Under the pieces are notes generated by a model. It was not told the origin of the DNA. It worked only from the letters and a program-made list of their open reading frames with translations, and did not search any database. A stretch of 64,000 nt of DNA, from NCBI GenBank assembly GCA_964358485.1, contig CAYHPY010000002.1, positions 1-64,000 of the forward strand, given 5' to 3'. Position numbers and translations under genes: made by a program. Below are positions 52,590-60,772 of the stretch, piece after piece; positions within the stretch are counted from its first letter, which is position 1, and the number at the start of each line of letters is the position of its first letter. Origin of the DNA: CAYHPY01 sp964358485. GTDB taxonomy: Bacteria; Elusimicrobiota; Elusimicrobia; UBA1565; UBA9628.

Positions 52590-53663
52590 TTGAAAATCGT
52601 CATTAGGAAGGGAAAGGAGCCGTGGAAGGTCGTTGAATCAACTGGCTACAACAACGAGAGCCATCTCCAGGCGCTGGTGGCAGAGGACCCGACCCTCGTG
52701 CCCGTAACCGATTTAGGCGCATCCATTTCGCCGTTCATTGTTGCCGTTCGTGAGGTCTCCCTTCGCGGCAGCGGCTACCTCGACATCCTGGCTTTCAACG
52801 GGGCCGGCGACATGGCCGTCATGGAGTGCAAGCTTGCCGATAATCCCGAGATCCGCCGCAAGGTGATTGGACAGATTGTCGAATACGCGGCATTTCTAAA
52901 CAAACTGGACTACGAGGCGCTGGATGAAATAATCCTGCGCCGTGCGGGCCAACATCTTTACAAACTAATGGAGGCGAAGGTCGCCGACCCGGAATGGGAT
53001 GCCACGGAATTTCAAGCGGCTGTCGAGAGGAACTTGTCCGATGGGCGATTTTCGCTCATAATTGTGGTGGATCGCATGGACGAAACCCTTGGCATCACCC
53101 TGGAATACCTCAATACCTGCGGCTTCCGGAACGTCAGCCTTCACGCGCTAGAAATGAGCCACTTATCCGACGACGAGATGGAGATTTTGATTCCCCAGGT
53201 TCACGGTGGCGGAAGTCCGCCTCCAGCGGCGGAATCCGCTCGGCCCACATGGACGGAAGACGACTTCCTACGCCAAGTGGCGGAGAAGGCCGCGCCCGCG
53301 GTCCAAGATAGCATCCGGCAGCTACTGGCGTTCTCCAAGGAGCACGCCGACCGGATTTCTTGGGGCAAAGGCAAAACGGGGTCGGTGACGTTCCAGCTTC
53401 AAATCCAGACGAAGCCCGCGTCGATTTTCAGTCTTTTCGCGGACGGATACCTTTTCGTGAGCTATCCCCGCGTGGTCCAGTCGGTAGCCGACCCCCGGCA
53501 GGCCGAGGCCTTCCGGGACGCCTTGATGAAGGTCCCCAAGTTCCGCAACGCCTCCTTCAAGGAAAATAAGTTCCCCGGCTGCAGGCTGGCCGATATTCAG
53601 GGTGACTTAGACGCGCTCAAGGACGCCGTCCTGGGCCTCAAAAGGAGCCTGGGGGGTCAATAG
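52590..53663 (+). CDS. NucS/DUF91-like nuclease-fold protein
   Basis: 357 aa from TTG at 52590, chosen because AGGAGG ends 9 nt upstream; the frame is open back to 52380 but that part looks non-coding. Core: SHLQALVAEDPTLVPV, SGYLDILAFNGAGDMAVMECKLADNPEIRRKVIGQIVEYAAFL, the D...ExK...Q pattern of NucS/RecB-type PD-(D/E)xK nucleases. The C-terminal half (about 230-357) has a FSLFADGYLFVSYP beta region that may bind a ligand or DNA. It ends 1 nt before the TM0106-type gene, so both work together by inference. Confidence 0.75.
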   Translation: MKIVIRKGKEPWKVVESTGYNNESHLQALVAEDPTLVPVTDLGASISPFIVAVREVSLRGSGYLDILAFNGAGDMAVMECKLADNPEIRRKVIGQIVEYAAFLNKLDYEALDEIILRRAGQHLYKLMEAKVADPEWDATEFQAAVERNLSDGRFSLIIVVDRMDETLGITLEYLNTCGFRNVSLHALEMSHLSDDEMEILIPQVHGGGSPPPAAESARPTWTEDDFLRQVAEKAAPAVQDSIRQLLAFSKEHADRISWGKGKTGSVTFQLQIQTKPASIFSLFADGYLFVSYPRVVQSVADPRQAEAFRDALMKVPKFRNASFKENKFPGCRLADIQGDLDALKDAVLGLKRSLGGQ

Positions 53664-53664
53664 C

Positions 53665-55083
53665 GTGGAGCGCCGCCTTAGTCCGACCCGGATCGCTCAG
53701 GCGGCGGTGTGCCCCCACTTCTTCTATTTGGAGGAGTTCGGCGACCACTCCAAGAGGCTCCAGCCTACGGCGGGGCAGCAACTCGACTGGGAGCGGGGCC
53801 GGGAGTTCGAGGCGGGCGTCGTGCGGTCCCTTGAGGGCGTTCAGGAGCCCAAATGGGATGGCCGCGACTTTCAACAAGGTCTAAAGGCCACGGTCGCCCT
53901 CATGGAGGCGGGCATCCCATGGATTCACAGCGGAGTCTTGGCCGGGTCCGGCGTCGCCGGCATCCCTGATCTCCTGAGGCGAGATCCTGGCCATTCGCGG
54001 TTTGGCGATTTCAGCTACGCCCCAGTCGAAATCAAGGGCCACAAGAAGGTGCAGAAAAAGGACATTTTGCAGGTGTCCGCCTACGCTCGAATCCTGGACG
54101 AGGTGCTGGGAGAGCCTTGCCGGAAGGCAGGGGTGTGGCTCAACACCGGGGAAGTCGCCCTGGTGGATGTCGCCAAGGGTCGGGCGAGCCTTATGGCCGT
54201 CTTGAAGCAGATAGAGGCCATTCGGGGAAGGAAGGGCGGCACGGAGCCCATCTGGTGTGGCGCTTGTCCCGCTTGCCCCTGGATTGCCCATTGCAAGCAG
54301 GAATGGAAGCGGCTTGGACATCTCTCATTGCTGCCGGGTGGCGGCAGGGGTACCGTTGAGAAGTTGGGGGCCATCGGAATCCGAACCGTCCCTGACCTCG
54401 CGAAATCGGACCCTAAGCTGGTCGCGGGAAGGGTCAAAATGGCCAAACCGACGGTCATGGGGCTCTGGCATCATGCGCGAGCCAGGATGGAGGGAAGGCC
54501 GTTGCCTGTCAGGAAAGCCAAGTTCCCTGTGGGCCTCCCCATCGTCTTCTACGACATCGAGACATTCGGGGGGGAGACTTTTCTCCATGGCTTGATCCGC
54601 GTGGATGGGAGCAACCGTGAGGAACGTTTCTTTTTCGCCGATACCCTGGCGGAGGCCGGCGAGGCGTGGCGGGGGTTCCTGGAGTTCATCGCGCGGGACA
54701 AGGAAAGCGTCATCTACTGCTGGGCCGACTATGAGCGTGGCTGCGCCGAAAAGTCCTGGGCCAAGTTCGGGGGTGATGAGAAGGCGTACGAGGCCTTGAT
54801 GCGTCGGCTGACCGACCAATGCGCCTGGACCAAGAAGCACTTCGCCTTTCCGACCCGGGGCTACTCCATCAAGGAGGTCGCCCCGGCCCTGGGTTTTCAT
54901 TGGACGGCCGAGGACGCGGGCGGGCTCAATTGCGAGGCGTGGTACGGCGAGTGGTTGCGCTCGGGAGAAGAGGAGTTAAAGCGCAAGATTTTGGAGTACA
55001 ACCGCGACGATGTGGTCGCGATGGAAGTGATTTTTAATCATCTCAAGAAAATGGGCGAGGTGCCGAATGGAAAGAAAGGCTGA
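53665..55083 (+). CDS. TM0106-family RecB-like nuclease with DEDD exonuclease domain
   Basis: 472 aa. N-terminal RecB-like nuclease (1-215): IAQAAVCPHFFYLE, GIPDLL, PVEIKGHKKVQKKDILQVSAYA, and a Cys cluster CGACPACPWIAHC that could hold an Fe-S cluster or zinc. Middle helix-hairpin-helix-like region (GTVEKLGAIGIRTVPDLA). C-terminal RNase H-like DEDD domain (about 290-460) with IVFYDIETFGG and YNRDDVVAM. This order is typical of the TM0106 family. GTG start. Confidence 0.88.
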   Translation: MERRLSPTRIAQAAVCPHFFYLEEFGDHSKRLQPTAGQQLDWERGREFEAGVVRSLEGVQEPKWDGRDFQQGLKATVALMEAGIPWIHSGVLAGSGVAGIPDLLRRDPGHSRFGDFSYAPVEIKGHKKVQKKDILQVSAYARILDEVLGEPCRKAGVWLNTGEVALVDVAKGRASLMAVLKQIEAIRGRKGGTEPIWCGACPACPWIAHCKQEWKRLGHLSLLPGGGRGTVEKLGAIGIRTVPDLAKSDPKLVAGRVKMAKPTVMGLWHHARARMEGRPLPVRKAKFPVGLPIVFYDIETFGGETFLHGLIRVDGSNREERFFFADTLAEAGEAWRGFLEFIARDKESVIYCWADYERGCAEKSWAKFGGDEKAYEALMRRLTDQCAWTKKHFAFPTRGYSIKEVAPALGFHWTAEDAGGLNCEAWYGEWLRSGEEELKRKILEYNRDDVVAMEVIFNHLKKMGEVPNGKKG

Positions 55084-55381
55084 GGGCGGGAATTTGGAGT
55101 GGATTATCGCCAAGGTGGCGGAGACGCTTAAGGTGGCGCCGGCCGATTTAAGGACGGCTTCGCCGCGAACGGAGCATAAGGACGCCTGGAAGATGGCGGC
55201 ATATGCGGCAATTCATCTGAGCGACCGGAATTTCGTCGAAATTGGAATGGCGCTGGGAGGGGCCAGCCACTCCAAGGTCCAGTATGCGAGAAGCCAAGTT
55301 GAGGCGCGCATGGCCGCGGACCCGGTTTTCCGGCTCGCGATGTCGAAGCTGCTTGAGGAGCTTGCCGTGCCCCTGCTCTGA
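55067..55381 (+). CDS. DnaA domain IV-like DNA-binding protein
   Basis: 104 aa. Helices IIAKVAETLKVAPADLRT, AWKMAAYAAIHLSDRNFVEIGMALGGASHSKVQYARSQVEARM match DnaA domain IV, where the xGGRxHSTVxxA motif binds the DnaA box; here ALGGASHSKVQYA. It overlaps the nuclease gene by 17 nt. It may guide the neighbouring nucleases to replication-origin-like sites; that is an inference. Confidence 0.75.
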   Translation: MERKAEGGNLEWIIAKVAETLKVAPADLRTASPRTEHKDAWKMAAYAAIHLSDRNFVEIGMALGGASHSKVQYARSQVEARMAADPVFRLAMSKLLEELAVPLL

Positions 55382-55528
55382 GGGGAGGACCCCCGCTACG
55401 CCGGGAGTTGTTCGCGCGATTAGCCTGTTCCAGATTGATAAATTTTGGCTTCCCTTGTAAATTCGCCGTTTTCCTGCTACGCTCGATTAACGGCCCTTTG
55501 TATCGTTGGCTAGAGTGCAGGGTGCGAA

Positions 55529-56752
55529 ATGGTTCCACGGAAGTTCTTTTCATCCGCCTTCCCTAAGTACCAAGGCGAGCCTCGCGGCCCTGGCCATATT
55601 CTTGTTATTTGCCTTTACTGCGTTCTCGTTTCCCCAGCCCTAGGCCAGCCCACCACCGAGTCTCCTAAGCATATCTCGCTTGCGCGAAAGAGCCATCCTC
55701 CGCACGTCCTTGAGGACGATGTAAAGGCGGTCTTCAACAAGACCGCCAGCAAGGCTGTTCGGGACCGTGTTGATGCAGCGATGAAGCTCGACGCTTTCCA
55801 GATTGAGGGGATGACTACCGACGCAACGGTAATGCACCTCAAGAAGTGGCGTCCGAGCCTCGAACGACGAGCCCGGATTCTCCCCATAGTTCAAGGCATC
55901 TTATCGCTGCCCGAGAAGGATGTAGATATCTGGAACGTCTCCATGACGCTTGCCAAGGACGCCTATCCCGATCTTGATGGCGCTTACTACAACGGGGAGT
56001 TTGAGAAGCTCGTCGAGCGGATAAGACGAGCAACGCCCCCCGATGCCGATCCCGAGACCCGCATTCGTACGATAAACACGATTGTTTACAAGAAGGTGGG
56101 TATTACCTACGACCCGGATGAACGCGAGGGGAAGCAGGCGGTCTACAATCGCTATCCGTTCAGCATTTTCGATAGAAAGCAGGGCAACTGCAACAACCTG
56201 GCATTGCTCTACATCGCGGTCGCGCAGCGCTTGGGGTATCCTGTCTATCCGGTATCGGCACCTTCGCACCTCTTCGCTCGCTGGGTCGATCCCGCGTTCA
56301 AACTGCAGAACATCGATCCTTCCGGACGGGGCCGCTTTTCTACCGATGAGGAATATATCCGAAGGCTGGAAATCCCCGTATTCGCTGTAAAGAATGGGAC
56401 CTTCCTCCGAACCATGTCGTACCGAGAGTTGGCGGGCTACATGGTGGCGGACCATGGCGGCTTCTATTACGGGGAATACCTCAAGGATGACGTCTTAGCC
56501 ATTGCTCTAATGGAGCGGGGCTTGGATCGTAGCGGGAAGAACTCCGAATACTGGTGCCTTCTCGGTACCCGATACAAGCATTGGGGCTTGAAGGAGTGGA
56601 TGCCCGAGGTTCGCGAGATCAAGTTTATCCGCGCGCTCGTGTTCATACAGAAAGGACTAAGAATGGGCCTGGGGAAACCCCTCTATCGGGATGTGAAGGA
56701 GCGCAAGGATCAGGAAGAGAGAAAGAAGATTGCGGCGAGATCGGGGGTTTGA
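55529..56752 (+). CDS. Exported transglutaminase-like cysteine protease-fold protein
   Basis: 407 aa. Hydrophobic segment at 23-40 (HILVICLYCVLVSPALGQ) is a signal peptide with an unusually long basic lead. The core, GNCNNLALLYIAVAQRLGYPVYPVSAPSHLFARW, has the Cys and His of the transglutaminase/SirB1-like superfamily, with NIDPSGRG giving the third (Asp) position. The C-terminal 100 residues are helical and TPR-like. Secreted or periplasmic. First of the exported-protein block. Confidence 0.75.
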   Translation: MVPRKFFSSAFPKYQGEPRGPGHILVICLYCVLVSPALGQPTTESPKHISLARKSHPPHVLEDDVKAVFNKTASKAVRDRVDAAMKLDAFQIEGMTTDATVMHLKKWRPSLERRARILPIVQGILSLPEKDVDIWNVSMTLAKDAYPDLDGAYYNGEFEKLVERIRRATPPDADPETRIRTINTIVYKKVGITYDPDEREGKQAVYNRYPFSIFDRKQGNCNNLALLYIAVAQRLGYPVYPVSAPSHLFARWVDPAFKLQNIDPSGRGRFSTDEEYIRRLEIPVFAVKNGTFLRTMSYRELAGYMVADHGGFYYGEYLKDDVLAIALMERGLDRSGKNSEYWCLLGTRYKHWGLKEWMPEVREIKFIRALVFIQKGLRMGLGKPLYRDVKERKDQEERKKIAARSGV

Positions 56753-56753
56753 C

Positions 56754-57347
56754 ATGAAGCGACTTCTGACGGCAGTTTTGGCCTGTCTCGCGATGCTGGG
56801 AGCACGGCCGACGTTCGCAAGGGAGTTCGATGCTGAAACGGGATTGATTCATATGAGAGCTCGCGCATACGACCCTGGAACCAGTCGTTTCCTGCAGGAG
56901 GACCCGGAGTTTCATGCCCGCAACACCTACGGCTATGCCCTCAATAATCCGCTTTTGTACATCGACCCCTTCGGGACTGACGTCATTCTGGTTGGGCAGG
57001 GCTATCAAAATTATTATCACGAGATCGTCTATATCAATGACCCGAAGAACCCGGGAAAATATATCACCTTCGAGTTCGGGCCAGGAGATGATTCCCACCT
57101 CCGCCTATTGCTTCCATATGACTGGCCGGGACACGCGTTTTGGATCGATGGGGCGCAGACCATCAAAGGGGATATTCTGAAGAGATTACCGCAAGATCCA
57201 AACCAGGACGCTTGGTCGATAATCAGGGCAAAGATGTTTTTGAATGATCCGCGGTGGCAAAGATACAACCTGTACAACAATAGTTGCCAGGACTTCACAA
57301 GGGGACTCTATAAACACATTACTCCGACAACAATTGGCCCGCGATGA
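56754..57347 (+). CDS. Mini-RHS protein with variable C-terminal domain
   Basis: 197 aa. Signal peptide MKRLLTAVLACLAMLGARPTFA, then only the terminal RHS core: GLIHMRARAYDPGTSRFLQEDP and YGYALNNPLLYIDPFG, normally the last repeat of 1000-residue toxins. The C-terminal domain (about 75-197) has HEIVYINDPKN and NLYNNSCQDFTRGLYK, a His-then-Cys order that fits permuted papain/NlpC-like enzymes. ATG is 1 nt after the previous stop. Complete as it stands, so not a simple fragment. Confidence 0.7.
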   Translation: MKRLLTAVLACLAMLGARPTFAREFDAETGLIHMRARAYDPGTSRFLQEDPEFHARNTYGYALNNPLLYIDPFGTDVILVGQGYQNYYHEIVYINDPKNPGKYITFEFGPGDDSHLRLLLPYDWPGHAFWIDGAQTIKGDILKRLPQDPNQDAWSIIRAKMFLNDPRWQRYNLYNNSCQDFTRGLYKHITPTTIGPR

Positions 57348-57408
57348 ATCTGGCGATCAGACCTGTTGGGCCCAGGAAGGATAGAGCCTGCGTATCTCAA
57401 AAATCTGA

Positions 57409-58068
57409 TTGGAGGGCAGCCCCCTGCGGAAGTTCTTCGCTCTAAACAGAGCGCTCATTTCGGCCATCGGATGCCTCGCGCTGATCGAGGCTGGCTTCGG
57501 GTATTTGCATTATACGATGAGCCACACCATGAATTTGCCTATTACCGTTTCCCCGCCGAGGCCCGCCGGCGCTAGCGTCCTAGTTCTTGTGCCGGATGAT
57601 TACGTTTTGTACCTAGTGCTTGATCGTGAGGGGCCTCCGATTGCAGGATTCATAAATGACTTTGAGAGTTCCCGCGGGCCAAATGCAGGCACGCACTCCA
57701 AATCTCCCATTCAATGGTCCCTTCGTTCCCCGGGGCATGAGCCGGCGGTCGGAGAATTTACCGAATTGCCGCAGGGGAATATCGGGGGAAGGGATATTCG
57801 CTTAGGCTTATGCCGGTGGCGTTTGGGCGCTGGTCGCTATATCTTCCAAGCGAATGTTCTTCAGGATCTACCGCAAATTCAGCAGCGCAAGCCGCACCTT
57901 TTCATGCGAGCTCATCCTAAGACGGCCGCGACCTGGCAACGGGCCGCGTTCAACGTGGCCGGATTAGGGCAATTGGCGATTATCCCCGCCCTGTTGATCA
58001 TGGCACTGATACTGATTTCGCGGCTTATCCCATTTGCGCTGAGCCGAGGGGCAACCCCGAAAGATTGA
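57409..58068 (+). CDS. Two-helix membrane protein, unknown
   Basis: 219 aa. N-terminal helix (ALISAIGCLALIEAGFGYL), a beta-rich periplasmic part (about 45-170), and a C-terminal helix (GLGQLAIIPALLIMALILIS). TTG start with poor context; a GGAGGG just after it could instead support a start a few codons later. Might be an immunity protein for the mini-RHS product 61 nt upstream; unproven. Confidence 0.55.
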   Translation: MEGSPLRKFFALNRALISAIGCLALIEAGFGYLHYTMSHTMNLPITVSPPRPAGASVLVLVPDDYVLYLVLDREGPPIAGFINDFESSRGPNAGTHSKSPIQWSLRSPGHEPAVGEFTELPQGNIGGRDIRLGLCRWRLGAGRYIFQANVLQDLPQIQQRKPHLFMRAHPKTAATWQRAAFNVAGLGQLAIIPALLIMALILISRLIPFALSRGATPKD

Positions 58069-58086
58069 CTCCTTTCCTCCGGGAGG

Positions 58087-58542
58087 TTGATTAAATGTTC
58101 GGGTGTGTCCGTGGGCGGGCGGGAGAAAGTGGAAACATTTATCGCCGTTCAAGATAAAGATACGAATGCTGTTTTTGCGTTTGAGGTCGAGAACGCATAC
58201 TTCAGCTTGGCTACCGTTGCGGAGTTGCTAACGAGCGTCAGCGGTGTTCGTGATTTGCAGCGGCGGAAATGGTTCGGAGAGTGGGACGACGTGCACATTA
58301 AGTTCAAATATCTGGCCCGGGATTTTGTCGTCACAGAACCCTTCGGGGATAATTCCCGGTATTGGATCGGTCCGCAAGAACCCGACAAGGAAAAGGTCGA
58401 CATCAGCACAATTGAGAGGTGTTTCAGGGAATACCAACTACCCATCTGTAGAAAGCTGTTTGGCGATGCCCTATCGCTGCGCTTTGTCGGACGGCTTCTC
58501 AATGTTATCAGCGGCAACAGAGCGCGCCGAAATTCTTCATAG
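58087..58542 (+). CDS. Small soluble protein, possible immunity protein
   Basis: 151 aa, unrecognised. VETFIAVQDKDTNAVFAFEVENAYFSLATVAELLTSVSGV and DLQRRKWFGEWDDVHIKFKYLARDFVV suggest an alpha/beta fold. Starts are uncertain: TTG at 58087, or GTG at 58105, 58111 or 58129 behind a GGGAG. Position among exported proteins suits an immunity role. Confidence 0.5.
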   Translation: MIKCSGVSVGGREKVETFIAVQDKDTNAVFAFEVENAYFSLATVAELLTSVSGVRDLQRRKWFGEWDDVHIKFKYLARDFVVTEPFGDNSRYWIGPQEPDKEKVDISTIERCFREYQLPICRKLFGDALSLRFVGRLLNVISGNRARRNSS

Positions 58543-58584
58543 CGCAAACCAGAAATGCAAATTCGGCAGGGGTATATCTTTGAT

Positions 58585-59838
58585 ATGAGCCGTTATGCGC
58601 TTGCCTTTTTCCTGACTTTATTGGGCTCACCGCTTCCAGCGAGCGATGGCGCAGATCCATCGGCCAAGCGGCCGTCTTCGTTGCTTCGGGATACGTTCGA
58701 GGGAGTCCTTCCGAAGGAGAAGCTTGCGAATCTACAGGGAAAGACCAATCCCGAAAAGTTGGTGGGCCAAATGTCCCCCGAGGAGAAGGCGGGGGCAACA
58801 GTGAAATTGGCCGCCTTGGAGGGGCAAGCCAAGGAGCCTGAGGATCTGCGCGAAATCGCCAAGGGATACCTCATGCTGGGGGCCCATGAGGATGCTGTTC
58901 GCGTCGCCGCCGCCCTGAGAGAATTGGAGCCTCAAAACCCGCAGGGGCACTTCCTGGCCGCGAGGGCGTACGAAAAGCTAGGAAACCACGAACAGGCCGC
59001 CGAGGCCGCGCTAGTTACCTTGAAATTGGACCCAAAGAACGCGGCGGCCCATTCGATCTACATGCTGAACCGGGGCCGGGTAAGCGCTTCCGGGGGCGGT
59101 GGCCCCAGACAAACGCCTCCCGGCGAAGCGGACGCTTCGTCTGAGCAGAGGGAGCAGGTTTCCAACAGCCCTTCCCCACTTCCTTCAGCCCTCCCGGGGG
59201 AAGTCGCCAAAAGCGTGCTTGCCAATGTTCCAGCTCCTCCGGCGTTGTTGGCGGAGCCGCCAAGCTCACCCGCACCTGGAGATTCCGGCGGCGCGGCCAA
59301 CAAGGTCTTCACCTTGGCCCTCGTAGCAACGGGGGGCTTTCTCCTCTTTGGCGGCCTCGGAGGCAAGCAGCTTGAGGAAAGATTCCCGAATATCAGGCGG
59401 GACATGGGGATCGCGGCGGGCATCTCGGGCGTAGTGGCCGTGGGCGCGTTGTCCTTTCCCGCGCTGACCGCGCCCATGGCCAATTCCTTTTCCCGGGTAT
59501 TGCAGTCGGAGGCTGGAGCGGTTAGGACGGGAAGCCTGCCTCAGGGCTTGGCCCCCGTAGGGCGCAATTTGGACAATGTTCGGCGGATAGCGACTGGGCG
59601 GCTCCGGGGCTTTAACCGTGGGAACACGGAACTTCCCGGTGGAGAGTCGGCGGCAAAAGCTCTTTTTCAAAAGCTTACAGGCCGGGCCCCCGCTTCCAAT
59701 ATGGAACGGTTGACCTTGGGCGATGGAAGGGAAATCGTCTACAGGGGGGCAAGCAAATCGGGCGTGCCCAAAATCGAGATCGTGGATCATCAGCAGAAAT
59801 TTCTGGAGAAAATCTCATTCTTAACTGAGGCCCAATGA
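58585..59838 (+). CDS. Exported TPR-like protein with toxin-like C-terminus
   Basis: 417 aa from MSRYALAFFLTLLGSPLPASDG, a signal peptide; an ATG ten codons earlier is possible. Helical repeat part (about 90-165: GYLMLGAHEDAVRVAAALREL), Ser/Pro linker (about 165-230), two hydrophobic segments (VFTLALVATGGFLLFGGLGG and AAGISGVVAVGALSFPAL), then a C-terminal tip ALFQKLTGRAPA...GREIVYRGASKSGVPKIEIVDH that resembles the ends of polymorphic toxins. The next gene overlaps by 4 nt. Confidence 0.6.
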   Translation: MSRYALAFFLTLLGSPLPASDGADPSAKRPSSLLRDTFEGVLPKEKLANLQGKTNPEKLVGQMSPEEKAGATVKLAALEGQAKEPEDLREIAKGYLMLGAHEDAVRVAAALRELEPQNPQGHFLAARAYEKLGNHEQAAEAALVTLKLDPKNAAAHSIYMLNRGRVSASGGGGPRQTPPGEADASSEQREQVSNSPSPLPSALPGEVAKSVLANVPAPPALLAEPPSSPAPGDSGGAANKVFTLALVATGGFLLFGGLGGKQLEERFPNIRRDMGIAAGISGVVAVGALSFPALTAPMANSFSRVLQSEAGAVRTGSLPQGLAPVGRNLDNVRRIATGRLRGFNRGNTELPGGESAAKALFQKLTGRAPASNMERLTLGDGREIVYRGASKSGVPKIEIVDHQQKFLEKISFLTEAQ

Positions 59839-60194
59839 GAGAGATCTCACGCGACGAAGTGCGAGCCCTTTTGGAGCGATGGTCGAAAAATGAGGCGACG
59901 GCCCCCCAGGTCCACGAGGAGGCAGAAGCTCTCCTGGAAGCGGCGGATTGGCCGGAACATCCCAAGGGGGACCCTCGTTCCATTCCGATCGAGGTGCTTT
60001 CCCAACTTGAGATACTGAATCATCAACTTATTACCCCGGAGGACATTCCGGCAATGCGGAGTTTCCTGGCCACTCCGGTTGGCGGCGAGGCGGAGGGGTG
60101 GGAGAGTTGGAAGCGTTACTGGAGCGGCTTGGACATGGGAAAGCGGGAGAAGGCTCTAAAAGGAGACCCATATTACGCTCCCAAGGGGGAATAG
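59835..60194 (+). CDS. Small acidic protein, likely immunity to the upstream toxin-like protein
   Basis: 119 aa, soluble, acidic: EISRDEVRALLERWSKNEATAPQVHEEAEALLE, then ADWPEHPKGDPRSIPIEVLSQLEILNHQLITPEDIPAM. ATG overlaps the preceding stop (ATGA), the standard layout of toxin-immunity pairs. Family not recognised. Confidence 0.6.
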   Translation: MREISRDEVRALLERWSKNEATAPQVHEEAEALLEAADWPEHPKGDPRSIPIEVLSQLEILNHQLITPEDIPAMRSFLATPVGGEAEGWESWKRYWSGLDMGKREKALKGDPYYAPKGE

Positions 60195-60265
60195 GGCCGA
60201 CCCCGTTCGCGCCAGCAGGTATATACCAGGTATTATCATATAGTAGTATTATTGATTGATTGGTA

Positions 60266-60294
60266 TTGACAAACTAGATTTCATGTGCTAAACT
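60266..60294 (+). promoter_or_regulatory. Promoter of the excisionase-integrase operon
   Basis: TTGACA (60266-60271), 17-nt spacer, TGC-TAAACT (-10 at 60289-60294). An AT-rich stretch (60215-60265) precedes it and may be a regulatory or integrase-arm region. Confidence 0.7.
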
Positions 60295-60506
60295 TCTTGG
60301 AGTAGTGGGATCGGCTGATGTGGTTGTTCCTGCTGCGATTCTTTCTCCAGACCATTGGCTAGGGCCTGTGCGCACCACACGTGGTGGTTTGACATCCAGG
60401 GCAGCGTTAGGCTGCCCAACCAAGTCGCATTGAGGTGATTCGTCCGTGCGCCGCCCGGCGCAACGAACCCTCTCCGCGGCAAGTCGTATTTGGAGGATGG
60501 ACAACC
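60295..60506 (+). promoter_or_regulatory. Structured 210-nt leader before the excisionase gene
   Basis: No gene. Three hairpin-forming elements: CACCAC-AC-GTGGTG (60373-60386), GGGCAGC-GTTAG-GCTGCCC (60399-60417, perfect 7-bp stem), TGCGCC-GCCC-GGCGCA (60447-60462). A GGAGGA Shine-Dalgarno follows at 60492-60497. It may be an RNA regulator of excision or carry protein arm sites. Confidence 0.5.
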
Positions 60507-60755
60507 ATGCCTCATGCAGGCAATAAACCTACAAAGGAACCACCTTTGCCCGGAGTCCTCACCAAGAGGACGATGACGGTCAAAGAACTCGCTACTTATA
60601 CGGGCCTTAAGGTTCAGCGGATTTATTCCCTGACCCATACCCGGGCGATCCCTTTCATCAAGATCAGGCGAACTGTGATTTTTGATTATGTGGAAATCGA
60701 CAAGTGGCTGAACGACAGGCGGCATCCGGCGGTCGAAGGGAGTGTCAATTCTTAA
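60507..60755 (+). CDS. Excisionase-like helix-turn-helix protein
   Basis: 82 aa. A MerR/excisionase winged helix (MTVKELATYTGLKVQRIYSLTHTRAIPFIKIRRTVIFDYVEIDKWLNDRR) fills residues 23-72. Start at ATG after GGAGGA. It directs the integrase toward excision, and its own operon position before int is typical. The frame opens further upstream without a start signal. Confidence 0.88.
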   Translation: MPHAGNKPTKEPPLPGVLTKRTMTVKELATYTGLKVQRIYSLTHTRAIPFIKIRRTVIFDYVEIDKWLNDRRHPAVEGSVNS

Positions 60756-60772
60756 TTAGGGAGGGGCAAATA

